From Niastella sp. (lineage in GTDB: Bacteria; Bacteroidota; Bacteroidia; Chitinophagales; Chitinophagaceae), in the NCBI GenBank assembly GCA_017744515.1, contig JAGIBF010000022.1, positions 21,865 through 85,864 of the forward strand: a stretch of 64,000 nt of DNA. Reading direction: 5' to 3'. The translations under genes and the position numbers were made by a program. Shown one piece after another: positions 32,423 to 40,823 of this stretch (position 1 is the first letter of the stretch; every line of letters begins with the position of its first letter). Under the pieces are notes generated by a model, which searched no databases, was not told where the DNA came from, and saw only the letters and a program-made list of their open reading frames with translations.

Positions 32423-35224
32423 TTAGAGTATAGAGTAGTTAAATGTTACACCGATGGTAGTACCAAACCTCCTGGTGAAGCGGAAAGGATCTTTGCTTTT
32501 CTGGAAAGAGTCCTTGCTGCCATCAGGGTTCTGGTAGAAGTATTGTGTGCGGTTCAGAATATCCGATACGTTTACACGGATCTCACCTTTGCTTTTGAAT
32601 ACTTTTTTAGCCATTTGGAAGTCAAGCACAGGGCGTGGAGCCTCATATACATCCGGCGTGCTGGCACCGGCGCTGATATCACCCACCAGGTAGATCCTTT
32701 CACCGATCTGGTTGAATAACAGCGTGGCATTGAACCCTTGTTTGGGTACATCATAATTCAGACCCAGGTTGAGCAGGTAGGGCGACTGACCTTGCATGGG
32801 ACGGTCGATCTCGACGCCAAGGATATTAGCCTGTACGCGGCTCTTGATATAAGCAGCGTTGGCTGATAAGGTGAAGTTCTTCAGGGCAGGTGCGAAATCA
32901 AGCTTTTTGCGGATCTCCAATTCAACGCCATAAGAAGTAGCCTTATCAGTATTCTGATAGTTGAAAGTGCTCGCACCACCGCTACCTTCATTATATATCT
33001 GCTCGATGGCATTATCGAAATATTTGTAGAATACACCTAATGAGAATACCTCGCCTGCTTTGGGATACAGTTCATAGCGCAGGTCGGCATTGGTAGCCTT
33101 CGTCCTTTTCAGGTTGGGGTTACCTTGTACAGATGCATTCAATTCAAAATCGTACAGGTTCAGGAAAGAAAGCTCACGCAGTTCGGGCCTGATCACTGTT
33201 TGAGAACCAGACAAGCGGATATTTGTCTTAGCGTTCAGCTTATAGGTAGCATTCAAACCGGGCAACCAGTCCAGCACTTCACTATGCGTATGGCGGGGAT
33301 CATATTTCTTAACGCTACCCACGAGTTGATCATAATTCTCAACACGCACACCCCACACAACACGCAGGTCATCGAAGAACGAGTTGTCGAACTGGATATA
33401 ACCTGCATTTAAAATAGTGTTGGCCAGGTAGCGGAAAGCGTTTCCTTTGATCGCGTCGAAACCTAACATATTGCTGTTAGCTGAACCGTCACCAAAGTTC
33501 TCCGGTGCAAACACTTTGTCTGCCGGCAACTGCCTCAAAGAAGGATTATCGAGGGGCAGGTAGTTAGCAAACAATTTTGCATCGTACAGACGGTCCTTGA
33601 TCTGCAACATATATCCTCCTTTCACAGTCTGGCGATCGCCAAACATATTGAAGTTGTAGGTCAGGTCGCCACCGGCAGTATAAATATAATCGCTTAGGTT
33701 CTGGAAGATACGGCTACCACTTTCCTGTGATAGTGAATTTGCAATCAGGAGATTATAAGGATTTTGTGTGCCGGTGGTACGGGTATACACTATACGACGT
33801 TGATCGGGGCTGTAGCCATCCAGGATGTTGAAAGAGCCATACCATTTCAGCCGCAAGGGCGCTGCCAGTGTATGCTCGCCGATCAACTGTGTGGTGAAGA
33901 AAGTATTTTGCTTGAAGGTAAGTTCAGAAGCGCGCACATCATTACCGCGATCAAAATCAAGACCAGTACGGTTCGTGAAATAGTTGGTAGTATTAACGTT
34001 CAAAATGGACTTTACAGATATCTTGTGTTTAGGGCTGAGTTGAACGCTCAGTCCTGCGAGGGCGCCAGCCAGGATATCCTGTGCATAGCGGTCATCATTA
34101 TAAGTGTAGTTCCTGCTGACTGTGTTACCAGTGATGTTGTTCCGCTGGTTCAGCATGTCTATGAAACGGTTGCTCTTATTATAAGTAATACCGAAAGTGC
34201 CTCCTACCGTTTTATCGAATATTTTGGTAACGAATCCGCCATTGGCCTGGAAAGAAGTATTCAAAGGAGCAGAACCGGAAGTAGCAGTCCAGGAGTTAGC
34301 CATGGTTTTACCCAACGCAGTCTTTTCTGCGGGTGTCATGATATCGAAGTTCGACTTGGTGGTATAACCTTTGGGCAAACCTCTTGTACCATCATCAATA
34401 CCGAGCCAATCCCAGCTACCACCTTTTGCTTTGTAGAAGTCTTTACCGATCGTTTGGGTATTGAAACCGGTACCTATCTGTACATTCAGGAATGGTTGTG
34501 TAGGGATATCTTTTGTATTTACCTGGATGAGACCGCCTGCCCATTCGCCTGGATATTCCGGTACAAATGCTTTATTGATAACGATGTTATCGATCATGTT
34601 GGCAGGGATAAGGTCGAAAGAGAAGGTCTTACGGTCGGGCTCGGTGCTGGTGAGCAGGATGCCGTTCAGCATTGCCTGGTTGTAACGATCGGCCAGACCA
34701 CGCACCACGAGGAACTTACCATCCTGCAAGCTCGCGCCAGGCGTTCTCTTCAATACCTCACCCGTGTTACGGTCGGGGGAGCGGCGGATGGTTTCAGCAG
34801 ACACTACAGACGCTACTGTATTCGTGTTCTTCTGGAAGGCGATCACTGAGTTGACTGATTCCAGGCGTGCAGGAGTACGACGGCTGGTAACCGTTACCGT
34901 ACTCAACTCTGCTCCACCTTTTTCCATCATGATGGAAAGGTCATTCACCTGGCCGGCAGTGATCTCTACATCACTTACCACCTTGGCAGCGTAACCTACT
35001 GCAGTAAAAGTCAATTCGTATTTCTTACCGGAAGAGAGTGTAAGTGTGAAGCGGCCTTCGACATCAGTAGTGGTACCTCCGGGTGCGCCGGTGATCTTGA
35101 TGGATACACCTTGCAGGGGTTCATTCTTACTGTTCAGGACTTTACCGGATATTTTTCCGGTTTGGGCAAAAGAAACAAGTGTCACTAATATAAAGACAAA
35201 TAACAGGGAGTACTTTTTGCTCAC
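32423..35224 (-). CDS. TonB-dependent receptor with carboxypeptidase-regulatory N-terminal domain
   Basis: This 933-aa outer-membrane transporter has a signal peptide (LLFVFILVTLVSFAQ) and a carboxypeptidase-regulatory-like domain (GKISGKVLNSKNEPLQGVSI, residues 22-105). The plug has VNSVIAFQKNTNTVASVVSAE, RTPGASLQDGKFLVVRGLADRYNQAMLNG and a long barrel ending FGTTIGVTFNYSIL with a terminal hydrophobic strand. It imports a bulky nutrient using TonB energy. The start is GTG at 35224, because an in-frame TAG lies four codons upstream. A TACTTTTG -7 box (35247-35254) and phased 11-bp repeats lie just upstream. Co-transcribed with the beta-helix lipoprotein and followed upstream by phosphate porin genes, it is best explained as part of a phosphate-starvation response. 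Confidence 0.92.
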   Translation of the reverse strand: MSKKYSLLFVFILVTLVSFAQTGKISGKVLNSKNEPLQGVSIKITGAPGGTTTDVEGRFTLTLSSGKKYELTFTAVGYAAKVVSDVEITAGQVNDLSIMMEKGGAELSTVTVTSRRTPARLESVNSVIAFQKNTNTVASVVSAETIRRSPDRNTGEVLKRTPGASLQDGKFLVVRGLADRYNQAMLNGILLTSTEPDRKTFSFDLIPANMIDNIVINKAFVPEYPGEWAGGLIQVNTKDIPTQPFLNVQIGTGFNTQTIGKDFYKAKGGSWDWLGIDDGTRGLPKGYTTKSNFDIMTPAEKTALGKTMANSWTATSGSAPLNTSFQANGGFVTKIFDKTVGGTFGITYNKSNRFIDMLNQRNNITGNTVSRNYTYNDDRYAQDILAGALAGLSVQLSPKHKISVKSILNVNTTNYFTNRTGLDFDRGNDVRASELTFKQNTFFTTQLIGEHTLAAPLRLKWYGSFNILDGYSPDQRRIVYTRTTGTQNPYNLLIANSLSQESGSRIFQNLSDYIYTAGGDLTYNFNMFGDRQTVKGGYMLQIKDRLYDAKLFANYLPLDNPSLRQLPADKVFAPENFGDGSANSNMLGFDAIKGNAFRYLANTILNAGYIQFDNSFFDDLRVVWGVRVENYDQLVGSVKKYDPRHTHSEVLDWLPGLNATYKLNAKTNIRLSGSQTVIRPELRELSFLNLYDFELNASVQGNPNLKRTKATNADLRYELYPKAGEVFSLGVFYKYFDNAIEQIYNEGSGGASTFNYQNTDKATSYGVELEIRKKLDFAPALKNFTLSANAAYIKSRVQANILGVEIDRPMQGQSPYLLNLGLNYDVPKQGFNATLLFNQIGERIYLVGDISAGASTPDVYEAPRPVLDFQMAKKVFKSKGEIRVNVSDILNRTQYFYQNPDGSKDSFQKSKDPFRFTRRFGTTIGVTFNYSIL

Positions 35225-35246
35225 AACAGTCTATTTAATGTGCGGG

Positions 35247-35254
35247 CAAAAGTA
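35247..35254 (-). promoter_or_regulatory. -7 promoter box of the TonB receptor unit
   Basis: On the minus strand the sequence is TACTTTTG, an exact match to the Bacteroidota TAnnTTTG box, 22 bp upstream of the GTG start. No -33 TTG element lies at normal spacing; the 11-bp repeat array occupies that place. Confidence 0.7.
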
Positions 35255-35261
35255 TCAGCAG

Positions 35262-35305
35262 CATGTTACCGTCATATTACTGCAATGTTAAGGAATCATT
35301 AACTG
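35262..35305 (-). promoter_or_regulatory. Pho-box-like array 1: four 11-bp direct repeats
   Basis: Four consecutive 11-bp units read on the plus strand CATGTTACCGT, CATATTACTGC, AATGTTAAGGA and ATCATTAACTG, sharing A-T-x-T-T-A at a fixed position. The array ends 7 bp from the -7 box. E. coli PhoB boxes are also tandem 11-bp units with a TGTCA core that replace the -35 element. Confidence 0.7.
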
Positions 35306-35322
35306 CGCCTGTGGACGGCATC

Positions 35323-35377
35323 AATGTTACGGGAATGTTACGCCAATGTTACGGGAACATTTATTTAATGTTATCAA
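35323..35377 (-). promoter_or_regulatory. Pho-box-like array 2: five 11-bp units
   Basis: AATGTTACGGG (35323), AATGTTACGCC (35334), AATGTTACGGG (35345), a degenerate AACATTTATTT (35356) and AATGTTATCAA (35367) are head-to-tail with an exact 11-bp period. They lie about 70-125 bp upstream of the receptor -7 box and about 70 bp from the porin stop codon. Confidence 0.75.
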
Positions 35378-35444
35378 TTGCCTGAAAGGGTCGTTTTTTA
35401 TCGTTTGTAACATAAAAACCCTTAAATGTCCCGGCCCCATGGTG

Positions 35445-36755
35445 TTAAAATCTGAATTGCAAACGGCATGTCAGCACATTTGAGCTCAGGTTGCTTGCAT
35501 AAGCCGGCAAAGAGGTTGATTCATTGTTAACGATGTCGTACCACAACATGAGTTTGAGGTGTTCATCTATATAATAATTATAACCGAAGCTCCATGTATC
35601 ATAACGGATGTTGGCGGCCGTAACATTATTACCGCCTTCACCGATCTCCTTTCCTTTTACTTCGGTGTTGGGATCATACCAATCGTATTTCACGCCCAAC
35701 TGATGTTTCTTATTGATAATATTTTGCAGGAAATAAAAGAAGGCGCCATTGAATTTCCTTATATAATAAGGAGAAGTAAGCAATAAGCCCGGTGTTTCCG
35801 TATCGTTGGCAGTAGCTGTTTGCGTTCCCCACCAATATTCACCACGTAATTCTGTAGCACCCCAGGCATGTTTCAACTTCCACTGCATGTCTACTCCTCT
35901 GTAGTCGCGTGGTGCTTTATCATACAGGTTGTCGGCAGAAGAATCTACCACGAATGTTTTATTTCCGTTTGTGTTGCGGGTTTCATATACATACTTTGTA
36001 TTTTGTATCAGTCCGCCTTGCAGCATCGATAGCCCGGCAGCAACAGACAACTTACTTGTGATGGGATAAGGCTTCAATGACAACCGGCCAATGACGTCTT
36101 TATAACTGTCATACTCACTTGGTCCGGATAATCCCTGACCGTTGAATACACCTATATCCAACTTGAAGTAATGCAGGGGATGATTCTTGCGTCGGGGTTC
36201 AAAGCTCACCATTGCGCCCAGGTCCCGTTCTGTTCTCATGAGTATCTGTGACATGCGGCCACGCTCAGGTGATTCCCGGTCGGGCGAACCGAGGTTCACT
36301 TCATATCCAAAGGGACGGGCAAACAAACCTCCCGTGACAGAGAACAACTGCCATTTATTTTCAAAAAACCGGCCCCAGAAGTCGCGCACAAACAAGCCAC
36401 GCTCCGTGCCATCAACCTGGAAAACAAGGTGTACCTGTGGCTGGTCCTGGTCATTCAGCCGCAGGTAATCAAACCGTAATCGTCCCCGGCGGAGACTGAA
36501 CCGATTATTGGACTGGGGTGCAAAATTCCCGCCGTTAAAGCTTTCCACCCCCTTCCGATCGGCCAGCTGAAATTGAGGTTGCAGATAACCGCTGATCTGT
36601 ATCCGGTCGAATTTTTTGTATATAGACAGTAGTCCTTTCCCAACATCCGTGGTAGTATCCATCATATCCGTAAGGAATTGGGCCTTAACTATTTGAGTTA
36701 AAATTAGCAGTAGGGCCAGCAATCCGCCCCGGCGGGGACTTAACAATAACTTCAT
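35445..36755 (-). CDS. OprO/OprP-like porin
   Basis: This 436-aa outer-membrane porin has a signal peptide (LLALLLILTQIVKAQ) and the family pattern ISGYLQPQFQLADR, NRFSLRRGRLRFDYLRL, VHLVFQVDGTERGLFVRDFWGRFF, and GLFARPFGYEVNLGSPDRESPERGRMSQ. It ends in a barrel strand VLTCRLQFRF. Homologues (Pseudomonas OprP/OprO) are phosphate or polyphosphate selective; selectivity here is inferred from the family and from the adjacent PhoU-like and PiT genes. The open frame begins at 36776, but a TACCTTTG promoter box at 36774-36781 overlaps that point, so the ATG at 36755 is chosen. It is divergent from the PhoU-like gene across a 130-bp region with 11-bp repeats. Confidence 0.88.
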   Translation of the reverse strand: MKLLLSPRRGGLLALLLILTQIVKAQFLTDMMDTTTDVGKGLLSIYKKFDRIQISGYLQPQFQLADRKGVESFNGGNFAPQSNNRFSLRRGRLRFDYLRLNDQDQPQVHLVFQVDGTERGLFVRDFWGRFFENKWQLFSVTGGLFARPFGYEVNLGSPDRESPERGRMSQILMRTERDLGAMVSFEPRRKNHPLHYFKLDIGVFNGQGLSGPSEYDSYKDVIGRLSLKPYPITSKLSVAAGLSMLQGGLIQNTKYVYETRNTNGNKTFVVDSSADNLYDKAPRDYRGVDMQWKLKHAWGATELRGEYWWGTQTATANDTETPGLLLTSPYYIRKFNGAFFYFLQNIINKKHQLGVKYDWYDPNTEVKGKEIGEGGNNVTAANIRYDTWSFGYNYYIDEHLKLMLWYDIVNNESTSLPAYASNLSSNVLTCRLQFRF

Positions 36756-36773
36756 ATATTCATAATATTGGCG

Positions 36774-36781
36774 CAAAGGTA
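36774..36781 (-). promoter_or_regulatory. -7 promoter box of the porin gene
   Basis: TACCTTTG on the minus strand matches TAnnTTTG and lies 18 bp upstream of the chosen ATG at 36755. Confidence 0.65.
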
Positions 36782-36800
36782 ATTTGGTGGAAAAAAGCTA

Positions 36801-36822
36801 TTGTTAAGAAATTATTACCAAT
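36801..36822. promoter_or_regulatory. Pho-box-like 11-bp repeat pair in the porin/PhoU divergent promoter
   Basis: TTGTTAAGAAA (36801-36811) and TTATTACCAAT (36812-36822) are adjacent 11-bp units like those upstream of the TonB receptor. The distance from the -7 box to the first unit is 27 bp, against 16 bp at the receptor promoter, a difference of exactly one 11-bp unit. Confidence 0.6.
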
Positions 36823-36854
36823 TTGCCCTATCTATAACATCAGTCTATTAGTTC

Positions 36855-36862
36855 TATTTTTG
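36855..36862 (+). promoter_or_regulatory. -7 promoter box of the phoU-like/pit unit
   Basis: TATTTTTG on the plus strand matches TAnnTTTG and lies 20 bp before the ATG at 36883. Confidence 0.6.
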
Positions 36863-36882
36863 CCCCCAAATAATATAGGTGT

Positions 36883-37530
36883 ATGGGTTTGAACTCTATC
36901 ATGAAGATTTTCATGCCAAAGGACAAGATCTTCTACTCTCTTTTTGAACAAGTGGCAGTAACTGTGGCCGAAATGGGTAAATTGATGAAGGATGTGGTAA
37001 CTGAGCCCGATTTCGACAAACGTGCTGCCCTGATCGCCCAGATCGAAGACATGGAGCATGTGAATGACGATTACACCCATAAAATATTCACCGAGCTCGG
37101 CCGCAATTTCATCACCCCGTTCGACCGGGAGGATATTCACTATCTGGCCACTGCCCTGGATGATATTTGTGACTACATCTTCGCTTCCGCCAAAAAGATC
37201 AACTTTTATAAAGTGAATCCTAATGATCAGGGCATCCAGAAAATGGCCGACCTGATCGAGCAGGGTTCCGAGCAGATCAAAGTTGCGGTGTTTGAACTGC
37301 GCAATATGCGCAACATGCGTAACATAACTGATGCCCTGGTAAAAGTAAACAGCATTGAAAACCAGGCTGATGATATCTTCGATATGAGCATCGACCGCCT
37401 GTTTGAAACAGAACCTGATGCCAAAGAGGTGATCAAGAAACGGGAGATCTACCAGGTGATGGAGATTGTAACCGACAAATGTGAAGATGCCGGCAATGTG
37501 ATCGAGTCCATCATCATTAAATACGCGTAA
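36883..37530 (+). CDS. DUF47/PhoU-like phosphate transport regulator
   Basis: This 215-aa all-helical cytosolic protein belongs to the DUF47 (PhoU-related, TIGR00153-type) family. It shows IFMPKDKIFYSLFEQVAVTVAEMGKLMKDVV, the conserved acidic patch DFDKRAALIAQIEDMEHVNDDYTH, and FITPFDREDIHYLATALDDICDYI. The second half repeats the pattern with NSIENQADDIFDMSI and EIVTDKCEDAGNVIESI. Members sit next to PiT transporters and modulate them. The pit gene follows after 9 bp, so the two are one operon. A 256-codon open frame lies on the opposite strand over the same bases and is a shadow. Confidence 0.93.
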   Translation: MGLNSIMKIFMPKDKIFYSLFEQVAVTVAEMGKLMKDVVTEPDFDKRAALIAQIEDMEHVNDDYTHKIFTELGRNFITPFDREDIHYLATALDDICDYIFASAKKINFYKVNPNDQGIQKMADLIEQGSEQIKVAVFELRNMRNMRNITDALVKVNSIENQADDIFDMSIDRLFETEPDAKEVIKKREIYQVMEIVTDKCEDAGNVIESIIIKYA

Positions 37531-37539
37531 TAACCGTTT

Positions 37540-38556
37540 ATGACATTCCTGGTTATCATTATTATACTGGCATTGGCTTTCGACTATATCAATGGATTTC
37601 ACGACGCAGCCAACTCAATCGCCACCATCGTTTCGACCAAAGTGCTTACGCCGTTTCAGGCTGTGATCTGGGCAGCCGTATTCAACTTTGCTGCGTTTTT
37701 CATTGCCAAATACTGGATTGGTGAATTCAAGATCGGTATGTCGTTTGCCAAGTCCATCAATTCACACTTCATTACGCTGCCGGTGATCTTTTCGGCATTG
37801 GTAGCTGCCATCGCCTGGAACCTGCTTACCTGGTGGTTTGGTATTCCTTCTTCCTCTTCACATACTTTGCTGGGAGGTTTTATGGGTGCTGCACTGGCGC
37901 ACGTAGGAGGCCTGTCTGAAGGTGGGTTTGATGTGATTAACTATAGCGTGGTGCTACCAATCTTCCTGTTCATATTCGGTGCGCCGCTCATCGGTATGTT
38001 CGTTGCGCTGGTTATAACGCTCATTATCGTGAATCTGTGCCGCAGGGCCAATCCTTACAAAGCAGAAAGCTGGTTTCGCCGGTTGCAGCTCGTATCATCA
38101 GCCTTGTTCAGCCTCGGACATGGTAGTAATGACGCCCAAAAAGTATTGGGCCTTATTGCTGCAGCGATGGTAGCGCAGGGAGAGCTGGATAGTGTGAAGA
38201 ATGTGCCCGACTGGGTACCACTCGCCTGCTTCAGCGCCATCGCGCTGGGTACCATGAGTGGTGGCTGGAAGATCGTAAAGACCATGGGCTCCAGGATCAC
38301 CAAGGTAACACCGCTGGAAGGTGTTGCTGCTGAAACTGCCGGTGCAGCTACGCTCTTTTTAACTGAACATCTCGCTATCCCGGTAAGTACCACGCATACC
38401 ATTGCCGGTGCCATCATGGGTGTAGGTGCTACGAAACGCTTATCGGCAGTACGCTGGGGCGTGACCATCAACCTGCTCTGGGCATGGATCCTTACCATCC
38501 CCATCAGTGCTATCCTGGCAGCGATCGTATACTATATCGTGAAACTGTTTATATAA
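37540..38556 (+). CDS. Inorganic phosphate transporter, PiT family
   Basis: This 338-aa inner-membrane phosphate symporter carries both PiT signatures: the N-terminal DYINGFHDAANSIATIVSTKVL (a variant of the GANDVAN motif) and the C-terminal SLGHGSNDAQKVLGLIAAAM. The internal repeat IPSSSSHTLLGGFMGAAL and IPVSTTHTIAGAIMGVG is complete. About ten membrane segments are apparent. It imports metal-phosphate complexes with protons. It follows the DUF47 gene by 9 bp and ends before a terminator at 38595. With the divergent porin it gives a path for phosphate across both membranes. Confidence 0.95.
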   Translation: MTFLVIIIILALAFDYINGFHDAANSIATIVSTKVLTPFQAVIWAAVFNFAAFFIAKYWIGEFKIGMSFAKSINSHFITLPVIFSALVAAIAWNLLTWWFGIPSSSSHTLLGGFMGAALAHVGGLSEGGFDVINYSVVLPIFLFIFGAPLIGMFVALVITLIIVNLCRRANPYKAESWFRRLQLVSSALFSLGHGSNDAQKVLGLIAAAMVAQGELDSVKNVPDWVPLACFSAIALGTMSGGWKIVKTMGSRITKVTPLEGVAAETAGAATLFLTEHLAIPVSTTHTIAGAIMGVGATKRLSAVRWGVTINLLWAWILTIPISAILAAIVYYIVKLFI

Positions 38557-38594
38557 GATTTGTCAGCTACTAACTTCTTTTCCAACAACACCAG

Positions 38595-38617
38595 CCCCGC
38601 ATCTTGCGGGGTTTTGT
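38595..38617 (+). terminator. Rho-independent terminator after the PiT gene
   Basis: CCCCGC (38595-38600) and GCGGGG (38606-38611) pair around ATCTT, followed by TTTTG. Confidence 0.85.
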
Positions 38618-38701
38618 TTGCGCGGCAAGTTCCAAATCATTGGAAATTTTACTATTTTGGCGAATAATCAATGCGTTTTACGCACTAATAACAATATATA
38701 A

Positions 38702-39562
38702 ATGAAAGGAATTATACTGGCTGGCGGTTCCGGAACCCGTTTACATCCGATTACTTACGGTATCAGCAAGCAGATCATGCCTATCTACGATAAACCCATG
38801 ATCTATTATCCTTTATCGACGCTGATGCTGGCCGGCATCCGTGAAATCCTGATCATCTCTACTCCTCATGACCTGCCTCAATTCAGCAGGCTGCTGGGTG
38901 ATGGCTCCAAACTGGGGCTTAAATTCTCTTATGCCGAGCAAGCGGTGCCTAATGGACTGGCCCAGGCCTTCGTGATCGGCGCCGATTTCATCGGAAAAGA
39001 CAGTGTAGCCCTCGTATTGGGTGACAATATATTTTATGGCGCTGGTCTGGGAGAGCAGCTTGAAAAGAATAACAATCCCGATGGCGGTATTGTATATGCT
39101 TATCATGTGAGTGATCCTGAACGCTATGGTGTGGTGGAATTCGATGACAATAAACAGGCGCTTTCTATTGAAGAGAAGCCGGCTAAACCCAAGAGCAATT
39201 ATGCGGTGCCTGGCTTATATTTCTATGATAATGAAGTGGTGAAAATAGCCAGGGACCTGCAACCAAGTCCCCGGGGCGAATATGAGATCACTGATGTAAA
39301 TAAAGAATATCTGCGCCGTAAAAAATTAAAGGTTTCCATCCTCGACCGTGGTACGGCCTGGCTCGATACCGGCACCTTCGATTCGCTTATGCAGGCTTCT
39401 CAATTTGTTCAGGTTATCGAGCAAAGGCAGGGTATTAAAATAGCCTGTATCGAAGAAATAGCCTGGCGTAAAGGGTTTATTTCCCGGGAGCAACTGGAAA
39501 CTATGGCTCAGCCGTTGCTCAAAAGTGGCTATGGTCAATACCTCATGAACTTAATAAAATAG
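38702..39562 (+). CDS. rmlA: Glucose-1-phosphate thymidylyltransferase
   Basis: This 286-aa enzyme forms dTDP-glucose from glucose 1-phosphate and dTTP, the first step of dTDP-rhamnose synthesis for cell-surface polysaccharide. The nucleotidyltransferase signature [13 protein letters not shown] starts at residue 6. [53 protein letters not shown] and [18 protein letters not shown] follow as in RmlA. Length is typical of the short, allosterically regulated form. galE follows after 85 bp. Genes rmlB, rmlC and rmlD are not in the window. Confidence 0.96.
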   Translation: MKGIILAGGSGTRLHPITYGISKQIMPIYDKPMIYYPLSTLMLAGIREILIISTPHDLPQFSRLLGDGSKLGLKFSYAEQAVPNGLAQAFVIGADFIGKDSVALVLGDNIFYGAGLGEQLEKNNNPDGGIVYAYHVSDPERYGVVEFDDNKQALSIEEKPAKPKSNYAVPGLYFYDNEVVKIARDLQPSPRGEYEITDVNKEYLRRKKLKVSILDRGTAWLDTGTFDSLMQASQFVQVIEQRQGIKIACIEEIAWRKGFISREQLETMAQPLLKSGYGQYLMNLIK

Positions 39563-39647
39563 AAAACTGAACAATACCGTACCCCTTACAGGAGTTTAAT
39601 ATAACTTTAGCAAAATTTTCAACGACCCAACTCACCATTATCCAAAG

Positions 39648-40703
39648 ATGAGCAAAATTCTTGTTACCGGCGGTTGTGGCTATATCGGCTCTCATACAAT
39701 CGTAGACCTTGTAGAGAACGGATTTGAAGTTATTTCTGTTGATAATAACTCACGTTCTACCCCTCGTATATTTGAAGGCATTGAAAAGATCACCGGCAAA
39801 AAGATCAAGAATTATAAGGTAGATCTTTGCAACTTCGACGACACTTTTGCAATTTTCCAGGAGAACGAAGACATTACCGGCATCATCCACTTTGCTGCCT
39901 ACAAAGCTGTAGGTGAATCTGTGGAGCAGCCGCTGATGTATTTTGAGAACAACCTGGTATCACTGATCAACCTGCTGAAATGTGTGCAGGAGTTCAACAT
40001 ACCGCATTTCGTGTTCTCTTCTTCCTGTACTGTATATGGTAATCCTGATAAGATACCGGTAACGGAATCCACGCCTCCCAAGCCTGCGGAGTCTCCTTAC
40101 GGATACACGAAGCAAATGGGTGAGCAGATCATCAACGAGTTTTCAAAGGCCAGCAGTGCTCAATGTGTATTGCTGCGTTACTTCAACCCGGTAGGCGCCC
40201 ACCCTTCTATCCTGATCGGTGAATTGCCCATCGGCAAGCCCGCCAACCTGGTGCCTGCCATTACGCAGACTGCTATTGGCAAATTGCCGCTGATGCAGGT
40301 GTATGGTGATGATTATGATACAAGGGACGGCTCCTGTGTACGTGACTTCATCCATGTAAGTGATATTGCCCACGCGCATACGCTCGCCATACAATTTCTC
40401 GAACAAGGCAAAAGCACCAAACGTTGCGAAGTATTCAACCTCGGCAGTGGCAATGGTTTCACCGTACTCGAAGCCATCAAGACTTTTGAGAAAGTAACGG
40501 GTGTGCATCTCAACTACGTAATAGGCCCACGCCGCCCCGGCGATGTGATAGCTATTTATGCCAATAATGACTTTGCTGTAAAAACATTGGGCTGGAAACT
40601 GAAATATTCACTGGAGGATATGTTGCTTACTGCCTGGAAATGGGAGCAGCGTCTCAAAACGGATGAAAAATTCTACCAGAGCAAACCGGCAGATTTAAAC
40701 TAG
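39648..40703 (+). CDS. galE: UDP-glucose 4-epimerase
   Basis: This 351-aa extended short-chain dehydrogenase interconverts UDP-glucose and UDP-galactose. It has the NAD-binding GGCGYIGSH at residues 8-16, the catalytic serine/threonine region FSSSCTVYGNP, and the YxxxK pair in SPYGYTKQMGEQI. Substrate-binding segments RYFNPVGAHPS, GDDYDTRDGSCVRDFIHVSD and RPGDVIAIYAN are also present. It lies 85 bp after rmlA on the same strand. The pair supplies activated sugars for envelope glycans. An inverted GTCGGAAAG-type repeat follows the gene. Confidence 0.95.
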   Translation: MSKILVTGGCGYIGSHTIVDLVENGFEVISVDNNSRSTPRIFEGIEKITGKKIKNYKVDLCNFDDTFAIFQENEDITGIIHFAAYKAVGESVEQPLMYFENNLVSLINLLKCVQEFNIPHFVFSSSCTVYGNPDKIPVTESTPPKPAESPYGYTKQMGEQIINEFSKASSAQCVLLRYFNPVGAHPSILIGELPIGKPANLVPAITQTAIGKLPLMQVYGDDYDTRDGSCVRDFIHVSDIAHAHTLAIQFLEQGKSTKRCEVFNLGSGNGFTVLEAIKTFEKVTGVHLNYVIGPRRPGDVIAIYANNDFAVKTLGWKLKYSLEDMLLTAWKWEQRLKTDEKFYQSKPADLN

Positions 40704-40716
40704 TCTGAAAGACCGC

Positions 40717-40794
40717 AAGTCGGAATGTCCGAAAGAAAGATAAGATAGGACTAAAGCAAAATACTTTCCGACATCCGGACTTTCCGACTTCCGG
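40717..40794. repeat. Inverted GTCGGAAAG-type repeats
   Basis: AAGTCGGAATGTCCGAAAG (40717-40735) faces two inverted units, CTTTCCGACATCCGG and ACTTTCCGACTTCCGG, within 40764-40794. The arms can pair across about 30 bp. The element fills the gap between galE and the transketolase gene, ending just before that gene's promoter box. Confidence 0.75.
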
Positions 40795-40796
40795 CT

Positions 40797-40804
40797 TATA
40801 TTTG
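40797..40804 (+). promoter_or_regulatory. -7 promoter box of the transketolase-half gene
   Basis: TATATTTG matches TAnnTTTG and lies 19 bp before the ATG at 40824, immediately after the inverted repeat. Confidence 0.6.
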
Positions 40805-40823
40805 CAGCATCAAATCAAGGACC

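Noticed and set aside
33764..34849. Open frame of 361 codons antisense within the TonB receptor
   Set aside because: It is the shadow of the receptor barrel-coding sequence and lacks recognisable domains or a promoter.
36832..37602. Open frame of 256 codons antisense to the DUF47 gene
   Set aside because: The translation is unlike any family I know; the plus-strand DUF47 protein is clear and lies in an operon with PiT.
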